NCBI GenBank assembly: GCA_964528825.1
Contig: CAZGVB010000005.1
Location: 1 to 64,000 of the forward strand
Direction: 5' to 3'
DNA: 64,000 nucleotides
Origin: RGIG5612 sp964528825
GTDB lineage: Bacteria > Bacillota > Clostridia > Lachnospirales > Lachnospiraceae
In this document: positions 27,187 to 36,352 of the stretch, one piece after another
How the letters are laid out: each line of letters starts with the position of its first letter
Numbering within the stretch: the first letter of the stretch is position 1
Notes under the pieces: generated by a model
Database searches by the model: none
The model's input: the letters and a program-made list of their open reading frames with translations, nothing else
Told to the model about the DNA's origin: nothing
Position numbers and translations under genes: made by a program

Positions 27187-28206
27187 CTAGAACTGATTTA
27201 AGAACCTTATGTCGTTATCATAAAGCAATCTCATGTCATCTATTTCGTATTTAAGCAATGTAAGCCTCTCAAGACCCACACCAAATGCAAATCCGGAATA
27301 AATATTCGTATCAATACCGGCCATTTCAAGAACATGCGGATGAACCTCTCCGCAGCCAAGAATCTCTATCCAACCCTCGCCCTTGCAAAATCTGCAGCCG
27401 CAGCCGCCGCACTTGAAGCAGCTTACATCCACCTCAGCTGAAGGCTCCGTAAAAGGAAAATGATGCGGGCGAAACTTGGTCTTGATATCTTCGCCAAAGA
27501 AACGCCTGCAGAATTCATTAAGTGTACCTTTAAGGTCGGCAAATGTAATGTCCTTATCTATTACAAGGCCTTCTATCTGATGAAAGCACGGTGAATGAGT
27601 AGCATCAACATTATCCGAGCGGAATACTCTGCCCGGAGCTATCATTCTGATCGGCAATTTTCCTTTTTCCATCTCATGGATCTGGCATGACGATGTCTGA
27701 GTCCTCAAAAGTATATTGCTGTTTATATAGAATGTATCCTGTTCATCCTTTGCCGGATGGTTTGCCGGAATATTGAGAGCTTCAAAATTATAATGATCGT
27801 ATTCAACCTCGGGGCCTGAGACTACTTCATATCCCATTCCGATAAATATATCCTCCACCTGTCTCAGAACCTGGCTGTTTGGATGTTCGTATCCGATATG
27901 AGATATCTTTCCCGGAAGAGTGACATCTATAGTCTCCGCAGAAAGCCTCATCTTAAGTGCAGCCTCCTCTAAAAGCTTTTTAGCACAATTAAGTGAGTTC
28001 TCTACCTCTTTTTGAGTATCATTAACAAGCTGTCCGAAGGCCGGTCTCTCCTCAGGAGCGATATCCTTCATGGATTTTAGAAGCCCTGTCAATTGTCCTT
28101 TTTTTCCGAGCAATGAGATACGCAGGCTGTTCAATTCTTCAAGAGACTCGGCATCTTTTATCTTAGCAAGTGCCTCATCCCTGATCTGTGAAAGCTTTTC
28201 TTTCAT
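27187..28206 (-). CDS. pheS: Phenylalanyl-tRNA synthetase, alpha subunit
   Basis: The 339-residue alpha chain carries the class II catalytic core: RVFRSDNVDATHSPCFHQIEG (shown only in part: FRSDNVDATHSPCFHQ) is motif 2, and GFAFGVGLERL is motif 3. The N-terminal coiled coil (LSQIRDEALAKIKDAES) is present. The cysteine cluster CFKCGGCGCRFCKG is common in Clostridia PheS and may bind zinc. Its upstream leader contains the candidate 6S RNA and no T-box; a weak promoter (TTGGGC-17-TAAATT, near 28230-28260) could drive pheST separately. Confidence 0.96.
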   Translation of the reverse strand: MKEKLSQIRDEALAKIKDAESLEELNSLRISLLGKKGQLTGLLKSMKDIAPEERPAFGQLVNDTQKEVENSLNCAKKLLEEAALKMRLSAETIDVTLPGKISHIGYEHPNSQVLRQVEDIFIGMGYEVVSGPEVEYDHYNFEALNIPANHPAKDEQDTFYINSNILLRTQTSSCQIHEMEKGKLPIRMIAPGRVFRSDNVDATHSPCFHQIEGLVIDKDITFADLKGTLNEFCRRFFGEDIKTKFRPHHFPFTEPSAEVDVSCFKCGGCGCRFCKGEGWIEILGCGEVHPHVLEMAGIDTNIYSGFAFGVGLERLTLLKYEIDDMRLLYDNDIRFLNQF

Positions 28207-28275
28207 AATTCTTACCTCTTATTCGAAAGTCTCATATCATTTAAAATTTAAGACATGTATATTTAATGCCCAAAT

Positions 28276-28450
28276 AAAAGGCCTAAAGGTGATTCCTGAA
28301 TTTTGACTCCTAGCAAAATGCTAGGTGGGTTTCCGCAATCCGGATTCAGAGGTCCAGGTTCCCGTAGGCGAGGCATATCATCCACCGAAAAATGTAGGAT
28401 TTCCATTTAAAGTGATGTAGGTTCAAAATATCAGAAATTGCCCCTTAGGC
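28276..28450 (-). ncRNA. ssrS: Candidate 6S RNA
   Basis: About 175 nt that fold into a rod. The ends GCCTAAGG (5') and CCTTTAGGC (3') pair; then TTTCTGA with TCAGGAA and TTTTGA with TCAAAA extend the closing stem. The 3' side of the central region has the small hairpin CCTAGC-ATTTT-GCTAGG, and GGTGG pairs with CCACC at the base of the apical stem. This is the 6S architecture: closing stem, central bubble with 3' hairpin and apical stem. A good promoter places the start exactly at the first base. The 3' end is set by a CTTTTATTTG stretch. The primary sequence was judged from memory of clostridial 6S RNAs, so a covariance search is needed. Confidence 0.68.
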
Positions 28451-28457
28451 ATTCATT

Positions 28458-28486
28458 ATATTATCATAGGGAATATGCGTAAGCAA
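28458..28486 (-). promoter_or_regulatory. Promoter of the candidate 6S RNA
   Basis: Minus strand TTGCTT (28481-28486), 17-bp spacer, TAATAT (28458-28463). Transcription would start at about 28450, the first base of the RNA's closing stem. This supports an independent RNA rather than a pheS leader. Confidence 0.7.
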
Positions 28487-28496
28487 GACATTTTGA

Positions 28497-29090
28497 TCAT
28501 CCGCTTATCTGTTCATCAAGCGTAAGACGATATCCGGGCAAAAAGATTTTTATAAAATATTCTATCTCAGGCATACCCATATCCTTTATATAATTCCATG
28601 TTGACTCCTTGGCCAAACGAAAATCATTATTCCCCGATTCCTCTTCTTCGATACACTTGATGAGTGCGGATATCTTGTCTGCCGCTTTTACATATTTTTT
28701 TAATATCTCATCACCTTCTCCGTCAAAGAGCATGATATCAGAATATTTTTCCTTCATTTCACATGGAAGTGTATTTATCATGCTGTTTATAGCGGAGTTC
28801 TCAACATTATCATATGCTTGTTTTATCTGCGGATCAAAATATTTTACCGGAGTCGGCAGATCACCTGTGATGATCTCCGACGCATCATGAAAGGCTGCCA
28901 GAATGACTGCCCTTCCGGCATCAAGATCGGCGCCGTAATATTCGTTTGCTATCTCCACAAGTGCGTGAGTGATAAATATCACGTCAAGAGTATGATCAGA
29001 GAGCGATTCATTGCGGCTGTTGCGCATCAATCCCCACCTGTTTACATATTTCATTCTTGACAATATGGCAAAAAAATTGCTTTCTTTCAT
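28497..29090 (-). CDS. HD-domain 5'-deoxynucleotidase, YfbR-like
   Basis: A 197-residue HD hydrolase close to E. coli YfbR, which removes phosphate from dNMPs. Conserved segments are FFAILSRMKYVNRWGLMRN, SLSDHTLDV, AAFHDASEIITGDLPTPVKYF and the later ADKISALIKCIEEE. I start it at the ATG at 29090 because it aligns with the family's start and forms an ATGA overlap with the upstream gene; an earlier start would lie inside that gene. Gene order is thrC, small exporter, then this gene. Substrate is inferred from the family. Confidence 0.9.
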   Translation of the reverse strand: MKESNFFAILSRMKYVNRWGLMRNSRNESLSDHTLDVIFITHALVEIANEYYGADLDAGRAVILAAFHDASEIITGDLPTPVKYFDPQIKQAYDNVENSAINSMINTLPCEMKEKYSDIMLFDGEGDEILKKYVKAADKISALIKCIEEEESGNNDFRLAKESTWNYIKDMGMPEIEYFIKIFLPGYRLTLDEQISG

Positions 29091-29593
29091 GCCGCGATCA
29101 CCCTCACTATCCATGGAATAAAATAAGTGATTATACTCATTATAGCTGCGGCAAGACATATCCCAAGACCGATAGCTACAGACGACCTTTTAACGGGGAT
29201 ACCGAGCAAGCTCGCGAGCAATGCGCCCGTCCATCCTCCGGTACCCGGAAGAGGTATACCTACAAACAAAAGTAAGCCCCAAAAGCCGTACTTATCTATC
29301 TGTCCTCGTTTCTTAAGTGTCTTTCTCTCAAGCCAACATACCATTTTCCCGGCCGTCTTAAATCTTTTAAGCCATTCAAATATCTTCTTTATGAATAGAA
29401 GTATAAACGGTATAGGTATGATATTTCCTATGATACATATGATCAATGCTCTTACATAAGGAACACCGAGAAGCGTTGCAGCTATCATGCCCCCTCGCAG
29501 CTCGAGTATAGGAAACATCGATATGATAAATATCACAATATTATGGTCTAGATTTCCAAATAATTGAACTATGGAATTTACTAAATCATTCAT
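29087..29593 (-). CDS. Small multi-drug export family membrane protein
   Basis: A 168-residue membrane protein of the COG2426 'small multi-drug export' family. Four to five hydrophobic segments; conserved FPILELRGGM near the N-terminus (residues 27-36) and GIPLPGTGGWTGALLASLLGIP in the second half (positions near 112-133, quoted in pieces: LPGTGGWTGAL). Transport activity is not established for this family. It is between thrC (13 bp upstream) and yfbR (ATGA overlap). Confidence 0.85.
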   Translation of the reverse strand: MNDLVNSIVQLFGNLDHNIVIFIISMFPILELRGGMIAATLLGVPYVRALIICIIGNIIPIPFILLFIKKIFEWLKRFKTAGKMVCWLERKTLKKRGQIDKYGFWGLLLFVGIPLPGTGGWTGALLASLLGIPVKRSSVAIGLGICLAAAIMSIITYFIPWIVRVIAA

Positions 29594-29606
29594 AAATCAT
29601 ATTTCC

Positions 29607-31100
29607 TCAGACATCCAGGAAGGCTCTGAGTTCCTTCTCCATATCATTTATCTCACATACACATTTATGCCTTATAGGCAGTGCCATTATATCCTTTATA
29701 GCCTGCGGTATACCCTTTTTCCCTTGCAATTCATCAAGCCGAAATACAAGATCCCAGATGCTGAGCTTATCGGCATGCTCCGGATCAATAGCTGTAATGA
29801 CTGCCTTCAGGAACTTGAACGGACTCGCTGTTGATACGATCACCGTAGGTGTCTTGTCATTCGTTTTCTTTTCATATTTCTCGTAAACTGCGGCCGCAAC
29901 ACTCGTATGAGTATCAATGATATATCCGCTTGCATCGTAGATCTTTTTTATTTCATCAAGACATTCATCTTCGCTTGCATATCCTCCGACAAAATCCTTC
30001 ATTTTGTCTCTCATCTCATCTGTGACAGTATACTTTCCCGTCAGACTGAGTTCATTCATAAGCTCTTTAGTCTTTTGCGGATCATTACCTGTTGACATAT
30101 ATATCAATCTTTCAAGATTACTTGATATCAGAATATCCATTGACGGTGAATTAGTAAGGATAAATTCCCTGTTCTTATCATAGATACCTGTTGTGAAGAA
30201 ATCAAACAATACTTTATTTTCATTTGATGCACATATGAGCTTGTCAACCGGCAGTCCCATAAGCTTCGCATAATATCCTGCAAGGATATTTCCAAAATTG
30301 CCGGTAGGAACGACAAAGTTTATCTTTTCACCGGCAGCGATCCTGCCGCTCTTAACAAGCCTCGTATAAGCCCAAACATAATAAACCACCTGGGGTATCA
30401 GTCTGCCTATATTTATCGAATTGGCCGATGAGAAAACGAATCCCTTCCCAGCCAGCTCCTTTTTCAGAGCAACATCATTAAACATACGCTTAACGGCACT
30501 TTGACAATCATCGAAATTGCCTTTTACCGCAATAACACACGTATTGTCGCCTTTTTGTGTAACCATTTGCAATCTTTGAATATTGCTGACACCGCCGTCC
30601 GGATAGAATACAACGATCTTTGTTCCCTCAACATCAGAAAAGCCCGCAAGTGCCGCTTTGCCTGTATCACCCGATGTGGCCGTAAGAATAACTATCTCAT
30701 CTGAAATATTGTTTTTCTTTGCCGCTGTTGTAAGCAGGTATGGCAATATCGAAAGAGCCATATCTTTGAATGCTATCGTTGCACCATGAAAGAGCTCAAG
30801 AAAATATTTACCGTCCTTTTCCGCGATCTGTGCGATATCCTCCGTATCAAACTTGTCATCATATGCATGATCGATACAATATTTAAGCTCATCATCTGTA
30901 TAATCGGTAAGGAATTTACTGAGAACCTCAAATGCCAGCTCTTTATAGCTCATATCAGCCGCACTTTGCAGATCAAGCTCGAGTGCAGGTATATTAACCG
31001 GAATATAAAGGCCGCCATCCTCGGCAAGGCCATTTAAAATAGCCCTTGAAGCAGTAACCTCCGCACCGCAGCCTCTTGTGCTCTTATACAAAATATCCAT
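29607..31100 (-). CDS. thrC: Threonine synthase
   Basis: ThrC converts O-phosphohomoserine to threonine using PLP. At 497 residues this is the long type, with the PLP lysine in FHGATIAFKDMAL and the glycine loop near TATSGDTGKAAL. The conserved FVVPTGNFGN motif is present. I use ATG at 31100 with AAAGGG upstream. A TTG 15 bases earlier is possible but has no clear site. Upstream is rnpB; downstream are the small exporter and yfbR. Confidence 0.93.
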   Translation of the reverse strand: MDILYKSTRGCGAEVTASRAILNGLAEDGGLYIPVNIPALELDLQSAADMSYKELAFEVLSKFLTDYTDDELKYCIDHAYDDKFDTEDIAQIAEKDGKYFLELFHGATIAFKDMALSILPYLLTTAAKKNNISDEIVILTATSGDTGKAALAGFSDVEGTKIVVFYPDGGVSNIQRLQMVTQKGDNTCVIAVKGNFDDCQSAVKRMFNDVALKKELAGKGFVFSSANSINIGRLIPQVVYYVWAYTRLVKSGRIAAGEKINFVVPTGNFGNILAGYYAKLMGLPVDKLICASNENKVLFDFFTTGIYDKNREFILTNSPSMDILISSNLERLIYMSTGNDPQKTKELMNELSLTGKYTVTDEMRDKMKDFVGGYASEDECLDEIKKIYDASGYIIDTHTSVAAAVYEKYEKKTNDKTPTVIVSTASPFKFLKAVITAIDPEHADKLSIWDLVFRLDELQGKKGIPQAIKDIMALPIRHKCVCEINDMEKELRAFLDV

Positions 31101-31233
31101 ATTTTTCCCTTTCAAAGTATTATCGAAGATCTTTTCCTATACGGAAGGTAATCTCATAGTCAAATACTGATATGATCCTTTTTACCAAAGATATCATTGT
31201 CACACTGCGTTATTACATACCAAATATATAGTG

Positions 31234-31580
31234 ATACGAGCAGAGCTATAAGCCGGGTTCTGTCTTGGATGACCATCTATCTTGACCTGACGTTGCCGAC
31301 AGATTCTTTGCGACCTACCTGAAGACTCGACGGGCCGCCTTTAAAACGTCTTCTGCTTGGTCTTGCTTCGGATGGAGTTTACATTGCCCGTACAGTTACC
31401 TGCACGACGGTAGTCTCTTACACTGCCATTTCACCCTTACCGGTATATACCGGCGGTATTCTTTCTGTTGCACTGGTCCTGGGATCACTCCCGCCGGACG
31501 TTATCCGGCATCCTGCCCTATGAAGCCCGGACTTTCCTCACTCGAAAACATTTCGGGCGCAGCCATCCGCCCTGCTCGCT
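31234..31580 (-). ncRNA. rnpB: RNase P RNA
   Basis: Catalytic RNA of RNase P, which makes tRNA 5' ends. The roughly 347-nt minus-strand RNA starts GCGAGCAGGGCGGAUGG and ends ...CUGCUCG; those ends pair as P1. It shows the conserved core near the 5' end (GAGGAAAGUCCGGGCUUC) and the 3' side ACAGAACCCGGCUUAUAG, both diagnostic. Ends are approximate; the 5' end follows from the promoter overlapping the comEC stop. Confidence 0.95.
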
Positions 31581-31585
31581 GTCAT

Positions 31586-31614
31586 ATGATAACTTTTTTT
31601 ATATTTCATTTCAA
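31586..31614 (-). promoter_or_regulatory. rnpB promoter
   Basis: Minus strand TTGAAA (31609-31614), 17-bp spacer, TATCAT (31586-31591), with the expected start about seven bases downstream at the first base of the RNase P RNA. It begins only about 7 bp past the comEC stop codon (31621), so transcription of comEC runs straight into rnpB. Confidence 0.8.
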
Positions 31615-31620
31615 GGCTGT

Positions 31621-33903
31621 TTATTCTGATCCTATGACAGTTTTGATCTTTATATTTCCGTCATCAGACACATGAATATCTATCTCACCAAAATCCTGAG
31701 TTGAATAAATTCTCACATTTGCCTCTTTTAATCTGTAAAGCGTTTCTTCGTGCGGGTGCCCGTATATATTATTTATTCCGGCGGATATGACAGCAATATC
31801 CGGAGAAACCGCCTCCAAAAACTCCGTACTGCTTGAATTTTTCGATCCGTGATGAGCTACGTCAAGAAGATCAATATCATATATATCATTGTTGCTCTTA
31901 AGAAGCAATTTTTCGGCTTCTGATGTTATATCTCCCGTAAAAAGAGCACAAAACTCGCCATATTTTAAGAGCATTACAGACGACATATCATTAATATCTT
32001 CCGCTCTCGCCTGATCTGAATACGGATAGATGCATTCAAGATAAAGCTCACCCGCATCTATCACGGCACCTGCCTTTAATGGCGTAACAGGAATACCGCA
32101 AAGCTCTGCCGCCTCACAGATCTCATCATATTTATCATAGCCGGTTAGATCTGTCATAAGGATACTTTTTATCTCTATCTCCGTATTGCCGATCTCAAGC
32201 ATATCAAGCAGGCCGGAAATATGGTCTGTATCCGGATGTGAGACAATAAAATGATCGATCTGTGAAAGTCCCATATATTTCAAGGCGCTTTTTATACGAT
32301 ATTTATACAGCTCATCTTCCGATGTTGATCCGCAATCTATCATAATGCTTGTTCCGTCGGGAGCTAATATCAATATGCTCTTTCCCTGACCAACATCCAA
32401 AAAGCTTATCTGCACTCCGCCGTCATGATCTCGGATCGTTATCATGATCATCAAAATGACAAACACGGCAAATGCTGCAATGCTTCTTATGATTATTTGG
32501 GTTATTTTCTTCTTTTTTTTGGCGATTTTTTGTTCTTCGATGCTCTTATTTTTATAAGCCGGCGAACATATCTCTTCTGTTTTAAAGGGATGCTTATATG
32601 CCGCAAATAAACATATTCCGAATACTATATAAAAAAATATAATGTTGTATTTGTCTCTAAATCCCGTTGTTATGATCGCATAAGGCAGACTCGCAAAAAA
32701 AGTACATATAGCCTCGACTGCCTCAAGCAAGAAATGCGGAATTGAAACTAAAAACCTGCCAAGATGTATATTTATCATGCCCGCAAAAGAGCTTGCCATA
32801 GCGCCTGTGATAATATATAAGGCTGCCTGCAGTACAACAATATTTGCACAGACCGAATACAACGGATATTCATAATAGATATTTACGATGATCGGAAGTG
32901 TTGCGGATGTGATCAACATGCAAACCAATATATTTCCCAAAAAGCCGTTTGACCTTACGCCCGCAAAATCTGCAATCTTTTCAGAACCCACAGCCACAGC
33001 GAGCACTGCCGCAAATGAAAGCTGAAAAGCGGAATTTGTTATATAGAACGGATTCTGCACAAGTAAGATGATGGCTGCTAAAGACACCGAAGATAGCATA
33101 TCATATTTTTTCCCAAGCCGGATTGCACCAAATCTTACGATCAACATAATACAAGCCCTTATCGAAGATGCCGAAGAGCCGCACATTACCGAATAGCAGA
33201 CAGCCGCAAACGATGCCGCAGACACGGCAAGAGAGAATCTCGCCCTTTTCCTGATTAATTTATATATGCCCGTACCCACTATAGATATATGAAGACCGGA
33301 TACTGCAAACAAATGAGCTATTCCGTTTATTCTGTACAATTCCTTGACTGATGTATCAAGATATGTCCTGCTGCCTGTTACGATAGCTGAAAATATCCCG
33401 GCCGTATTGCCTTGTGCTATATTTAAAAGAGCCTCATTCAATTTTTTCCTGAGTCTTCTCATCATCTCCGGAAGGGGACTGTATGATGAATCGCTGATCT
33501 CAAACGAAGACATTCTATATTTTTCGAATATACCGAGAGATCTGTAATATTGCTCTTCATCAAAGTTTCCTCTGTTGCGGCTTTGATTCCATTCCTTATA
33601 TACACACGATACATATATACTGTTTCCTATAAGCATCTTGTTGCTAAGTCCTTTTTCGGCGGTCAAAAGGATCATATAATTATTTTTTTGGGCAAAAATA
33701 TAATCTGTATTTTCTTTTTCATCAATTTTGACTACAATGCATACAAAAGAAGCCTCGTCACCATCACGAAGCTCTGTATGCGGCACCAACAATGATGCAA
33801 AAAAATATGTACATACAACAGAAAATACGGCCGCAAATGCAGCCATAACAAATATAGGTCTTTTAAACATGAAAACAGATGCCGCCTGCGGCGGCAGAAT
33901 CAA
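31621..33903 (-). CDS. comEC: ComEC/Rec2-family DNA-uptake channel
   Basis: ComEC moves transforming ssDNA across the membrane. The 760-residue protein has an N-terminal DUF4131-type segment, the polytopic Competence domain (GIAHLFAVSGLHISIVG, ASSIRACIMLIVRFGAIRLG) and a C-terminal metallo-beta-lactamase-like domain with DVGQGKSILIL, IVSHPDTDHISGL and LDVAHHGSKNSS, of which the last two supply metal ligands. All three parts are present, so it should be functional. The start is TTG at 33903, overlapping the GerMN stop as TTGA. Confidence 0.93.
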   Translation of the reverse strand: MILPPQAASVFMFKRPIFVMAAFAAVFSVVCTYFFASLLVPHTELRDGDEASFVCIVVKIDEKENTDYIFAQKNNYMILLTAEKGLSNKMLIGNSIYVSCVYKEWNQSRNRGNFDEEQYYRSLGIFEKYRMSSFEISDSSYSPLPEMMRRLRKKLNEALLNIAQGNTAGIFSAIVTGSRTYLDTSVKELYRINGIAHLFAVSGLHISIVGTGIYKLIRKRARFSLAVSAASFAAVCYSVMCGSSASSIRACIMLIVRFGAIRLGKKYDMLSSVSLAAIILLVQNPFYITNSAFQLSFAAVLAVAVGSEKIADFAGVRSNGFLGNILVCMLITSATLPIIVNIYYEYPLYSVCANIVVLQAALYIITGAMASSFAGMINIHLGRFLVSIPHFLLEAVEAICTFFASLPYAIITTGFRDKYNIIFFYIVFGICLFAAYKHPFKTEEICSPAYKNKSIEEQKIAKKKKKITQIIIRSIAAFAVFVILMIMITIRDHDGGVQISFLDVGQGKSILILAPDGTSIMIDCGSTSEDELYKYRIKSALKYMGLSQIDHFIVSHPDTDHISGLLDMLEIGNTEIEIKSILMTDLTGYDKYDEICEAAELCGIPVTPLKAGAVIDAGELYLECIYPYSDQARAEDINDMSSVMLLKYGEFCALFTGDITSEAEKLLLKSNNDIYDIDLLDVAHHGSKNSSSTEFLEAVSPDIAVISAGINNIYGHPHEETLYRLKEANVRIYSTQDFGEIDIHVSDDGNIKIKTVIGSE

Positions 33904-34892
33904 TAGATCGCAGACAGATTTGTCTGGGAAATTTCCAGATTACGATTCCTTGTGAATGGTTTGCTCAAATCCGTAATAGTATGAAGTGTTGATGCTATCT
34001 CACCATTTATAAGAAATTGAACACTTTTTATGAATGTAAGACGGCAGAGGGAATTTACTATCGAATATATAAGAAGCTCATCACTTACAGGCTGTGGCTC
34101 CTGTTCCAAAAAAGATTCCGTAAAATTCACATAGCATATATCATCTGATGATATAACACTTATCAATTCGACATCGGGAGAAATTGTCGGATACGCTCCG
34201 CTTCCGTCCTCCGGGCCGGCAATGATCATATTGAGTATATATTCTTCTATAGATGAATTATTGCCGCTTGTTATAAAATGGCTTCTTACAGGAATAAGTG
34301 AATCACCATTCTCATTTGCAAAATATAATATCACATCAGTTTCCTGCTTCAACATGCCTGTTTCCGTAAGCAGGATATTGACGAAATCGTCAGCATTCAT
34401 TGTCCCGATGACATTACCGTCGGAATATGTTATCGGTTCTCCGTTAACATTGATCCTTATCCCATCGACTCCGTCCAGCTGTATTATTGACATGACAATA
34501 GCCGCGCGCAGGAGTAATTCCTGTACATTCGTCATCTCAAGATAGGCATCATTAAAATCAAAGGTTAATATACTGTCTTCGACGACATATGAGTTTATTG
34601 TCACATTTTCAGGCTTGGCCGAATAAAAATCGTCGTCCGTATAATTTTTTTCAAACATTTGATTGATAATGTCATCTATACGATCGTATATGGAGCCGTC
34701 TGTATTTTGCATTGTATAATCACGGCTAAGCAGATCGTCCTTCGTGGAATTTATATAATATACCTCATATACATTCGCATCCGCGCTTTCATCGCAGGCA
34801 ATAAGAGATATGCAGGATAAAATGATAAGCATCCCGGCAAGCAAATCACATATTATTTTTTTAAAATAAATTTTTATGTTATTTTTCATCAT
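33900..34892 (-). CDS. GerMN-domain lipoprotein
   Basis: A 330-residue protein with a signal peptide ending in lipobox LIAC (Cys around residue 33), then two GerMN domains: one around YEVYYINSTKDDLLSR and VLEVDGIRINVNG-like (seen as VDGVDGIRINVNGEP) and another around VILYFANENGDSLIPVR. GerMN domains occur in spore germination protein GerM and in LpqB. The histidine kinase gene is 20 bp upstream, and an RR-HK-GerMN order is that of actinobacterial MtrA-MtrB-LpqB, so it may tune the kinase. It overlaps comEC by TTGA. Confidence 0.8.
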   Translation of the reverse strand: MMKNNIKIYFKKIICDLLAGMLIILSCISLIACDESADANVYEVYYINSTKDDLLSRDYTMQNTDGSIYDRIDDIINQMFEKNYTDDDFYSAKPENVTINSYVVEDSILTFDFNDAYLEMTNVQELLLRAAIVMSIIQLDGVDGIRINVNGEPITYSDGNVIGTMNADDFVNILLTETGMLKQETDVILYFANENGDSLIPVRSHFITSGNNSSIEEYILNMIIAGPEDGSGAYPTISPDVELISVISSDDICYVNFTESFLEQEPQPVSDELLIYSIVNSLCRLTFIKSVQFLINGEIASTLHTITDLSKPFTRNRNLEISQTNLSAIY

Positions 34893-34912
34893 CTATGTGC
34901 CATTGTGATCAT

Positions 34913-36352
34913 TCAATTGTCTTTTTGTCTGCTGATATATTTAAGAGGTATCTTAACACTGAATGTACTTCCTACATTTTCCTCACTGAACAGTTTGATC
35001 TCACCGTTATGAGCTAATACAACGCTTTTTGTTATAGCAAGACCCAAGCCTGTGCCGCCTGTCTCACGCGACCTTGCCTTATCAACCCTGTACAGTCTGT
35101 CAAAGACCTTGTCCTGAGCATCCTTCGGTATACCGATGCCGTTATCTTGAATCTTTATATAAAAATATGTCTGGTCGGCATTTAGTGTTACATGAACCCA
35201 GCCTTCATTGTTGTTATATTTTATTGCATTTTCGACAAGATTTGAGATGGCCATTGAGAGCTTGGTCTGATCGACATCTGCCTCTACCGGCCTATAGCTT
35301 TCAAGCACAAGGTCTATATTTTTTTTCTCCGCGATCGGCTTTACGGTCTTCAATGTCTGCTCGAGAAGATCATTGATGCTTACATTAGTTATGTTAGGAA
35401 TGACCTTTTCATTATCCATTTTCACCAAGGTAAGCAAATCTGTTATGATCGCATTCTCCCTGTCAATTTCCTCAGAAAGATCTCCCATGAATTCCCTATA
35501 TGTCTCAATAGGAGCATTTTCGTTCATCAGAAGAGAATCGGAGAGTATCTTCATTGATGTCAACGGTGTCTTGAGCTCATGAGAAACATTAGATACAAAT
35601 TCCTGTCTTGATCTTTCCAGCCGATTTATACGTCCGAGCATTATATTAAAAGATGTTGAGATGTTTTCAACCTCTATGCAGCCTGTAAGATTGATCTTAT
35701 CGGTAAGATGACCATGATCTATGCGTGCTATAACCTCATTAATCTTTGAAAAAGGTCTGACAAGCCTGCCCGACCAAAATATAGAAAAGAACAATAAAAT
35801 GATTGTGATTATAATGATTATGACAGTACCGAAAAGTCTGAGTGAAGACATGGCACTGAAGATATCCGAAATAGACGATGTGGCAAACATGACATATCTC
35901 ACTATGCCATCTTCATCCTTGATTCCCTGAACGAGTATGATACATTGATTTGTTTTGTCTGCATATGCCTTATTTGTTCCGTTAAAGCATACGTTGACAT
36001 CCTGTGAAACACAAATCTTTCCTTTGTTGATATTATATGTATCCGTGATTATATTAAAGTCTCGGTCAATAACCTGAATACGGCTCATATACATTCCGGC
36101 CACTTCTTCGGAAAGATCCGCCATCTCTCTGTCAGATCCGGAGGCAGCACTGCCCGCTACATAAGACGCAAAGACATTAAATTGCGCACTTACATTCTGT
36201 AAACGTGTCGTAATGACCGTATTTTCACTTATATTTGTCAATACCAACTCGAGGATAATGACCGGCAATATACCTACCAAAGCCACCGATGCAAATATCC
36301 TGAAGCGCAGACTTCTGAAAAAGCTATGATCAACCTTTAAAATAGTATCCAA
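34913..36352 (-). CDS. Sensor histidine kinase
   Basis: A 479-residue membrane kinase with two membrane segments (about 18-39 and 174-194), a roughly 130-residue extracytoplasmic sensor region, a HAMP domain, the HisKA motif SHELKTPL with H258, and an HATPase domain with NLVENAIKYN, DNGIGIPK and GTGLGLAI. The class is WalK/PhoR-like. The start is TTG at 36352, overlapping the response-regulator end by 23 bp; its ribosome site (GGGGAG) abuts the TTG, so the exact start is unsure. It lies 20 bp before the GerMN lipoprotein. Confidence 0.93.
   Translation of the reverse strand: MDTILKVDHSFFRSLRFRIFASVALVGILPVIILELVLTNISENTVITTRLQNVSAQFNVFASYVAGSAASGSDREMADLSEEVAGMYMSRIQVIDRDFNIITDTYNINKGKICVSQDVNVCFNGTNKAYADKTNQCIILVQGIKDEDGIVRYVMFATSSISDIFSAMSSLRLFGTVIIIIITIILLFFSIFWSGRLVRPFSKINEVIARIDHGHLTDKINLTGCIEVENISTSFNIMLGRINRLERSRQEFVSNVSHELKTPLTSMKILSDSLLMNENAPIETYREFMGDLSEEIDRENAIITDLLTLVKMDNEKVIPNITNVSINDLLEQTLKTVKPIAEKKNIDLVLESYRPVEADVDQTKLSMAISNLVENAIKYNNNEGWVHVTLNADQTYFYIKIQDNGIGIPKDAQDKVFDRLYRVDKARSRETGGTGLGLAITKSVVLAHNGEIKLFSEENVGSTFSVKIPLKYISRQKDN

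Noticed and set aside
28207..28496. T-box riboswitch in front of pheST
   Set aside because: No TGGNACC antiterminator bulge or specifier loop was found; the structure fits a 6S RNA with its own promoter better.
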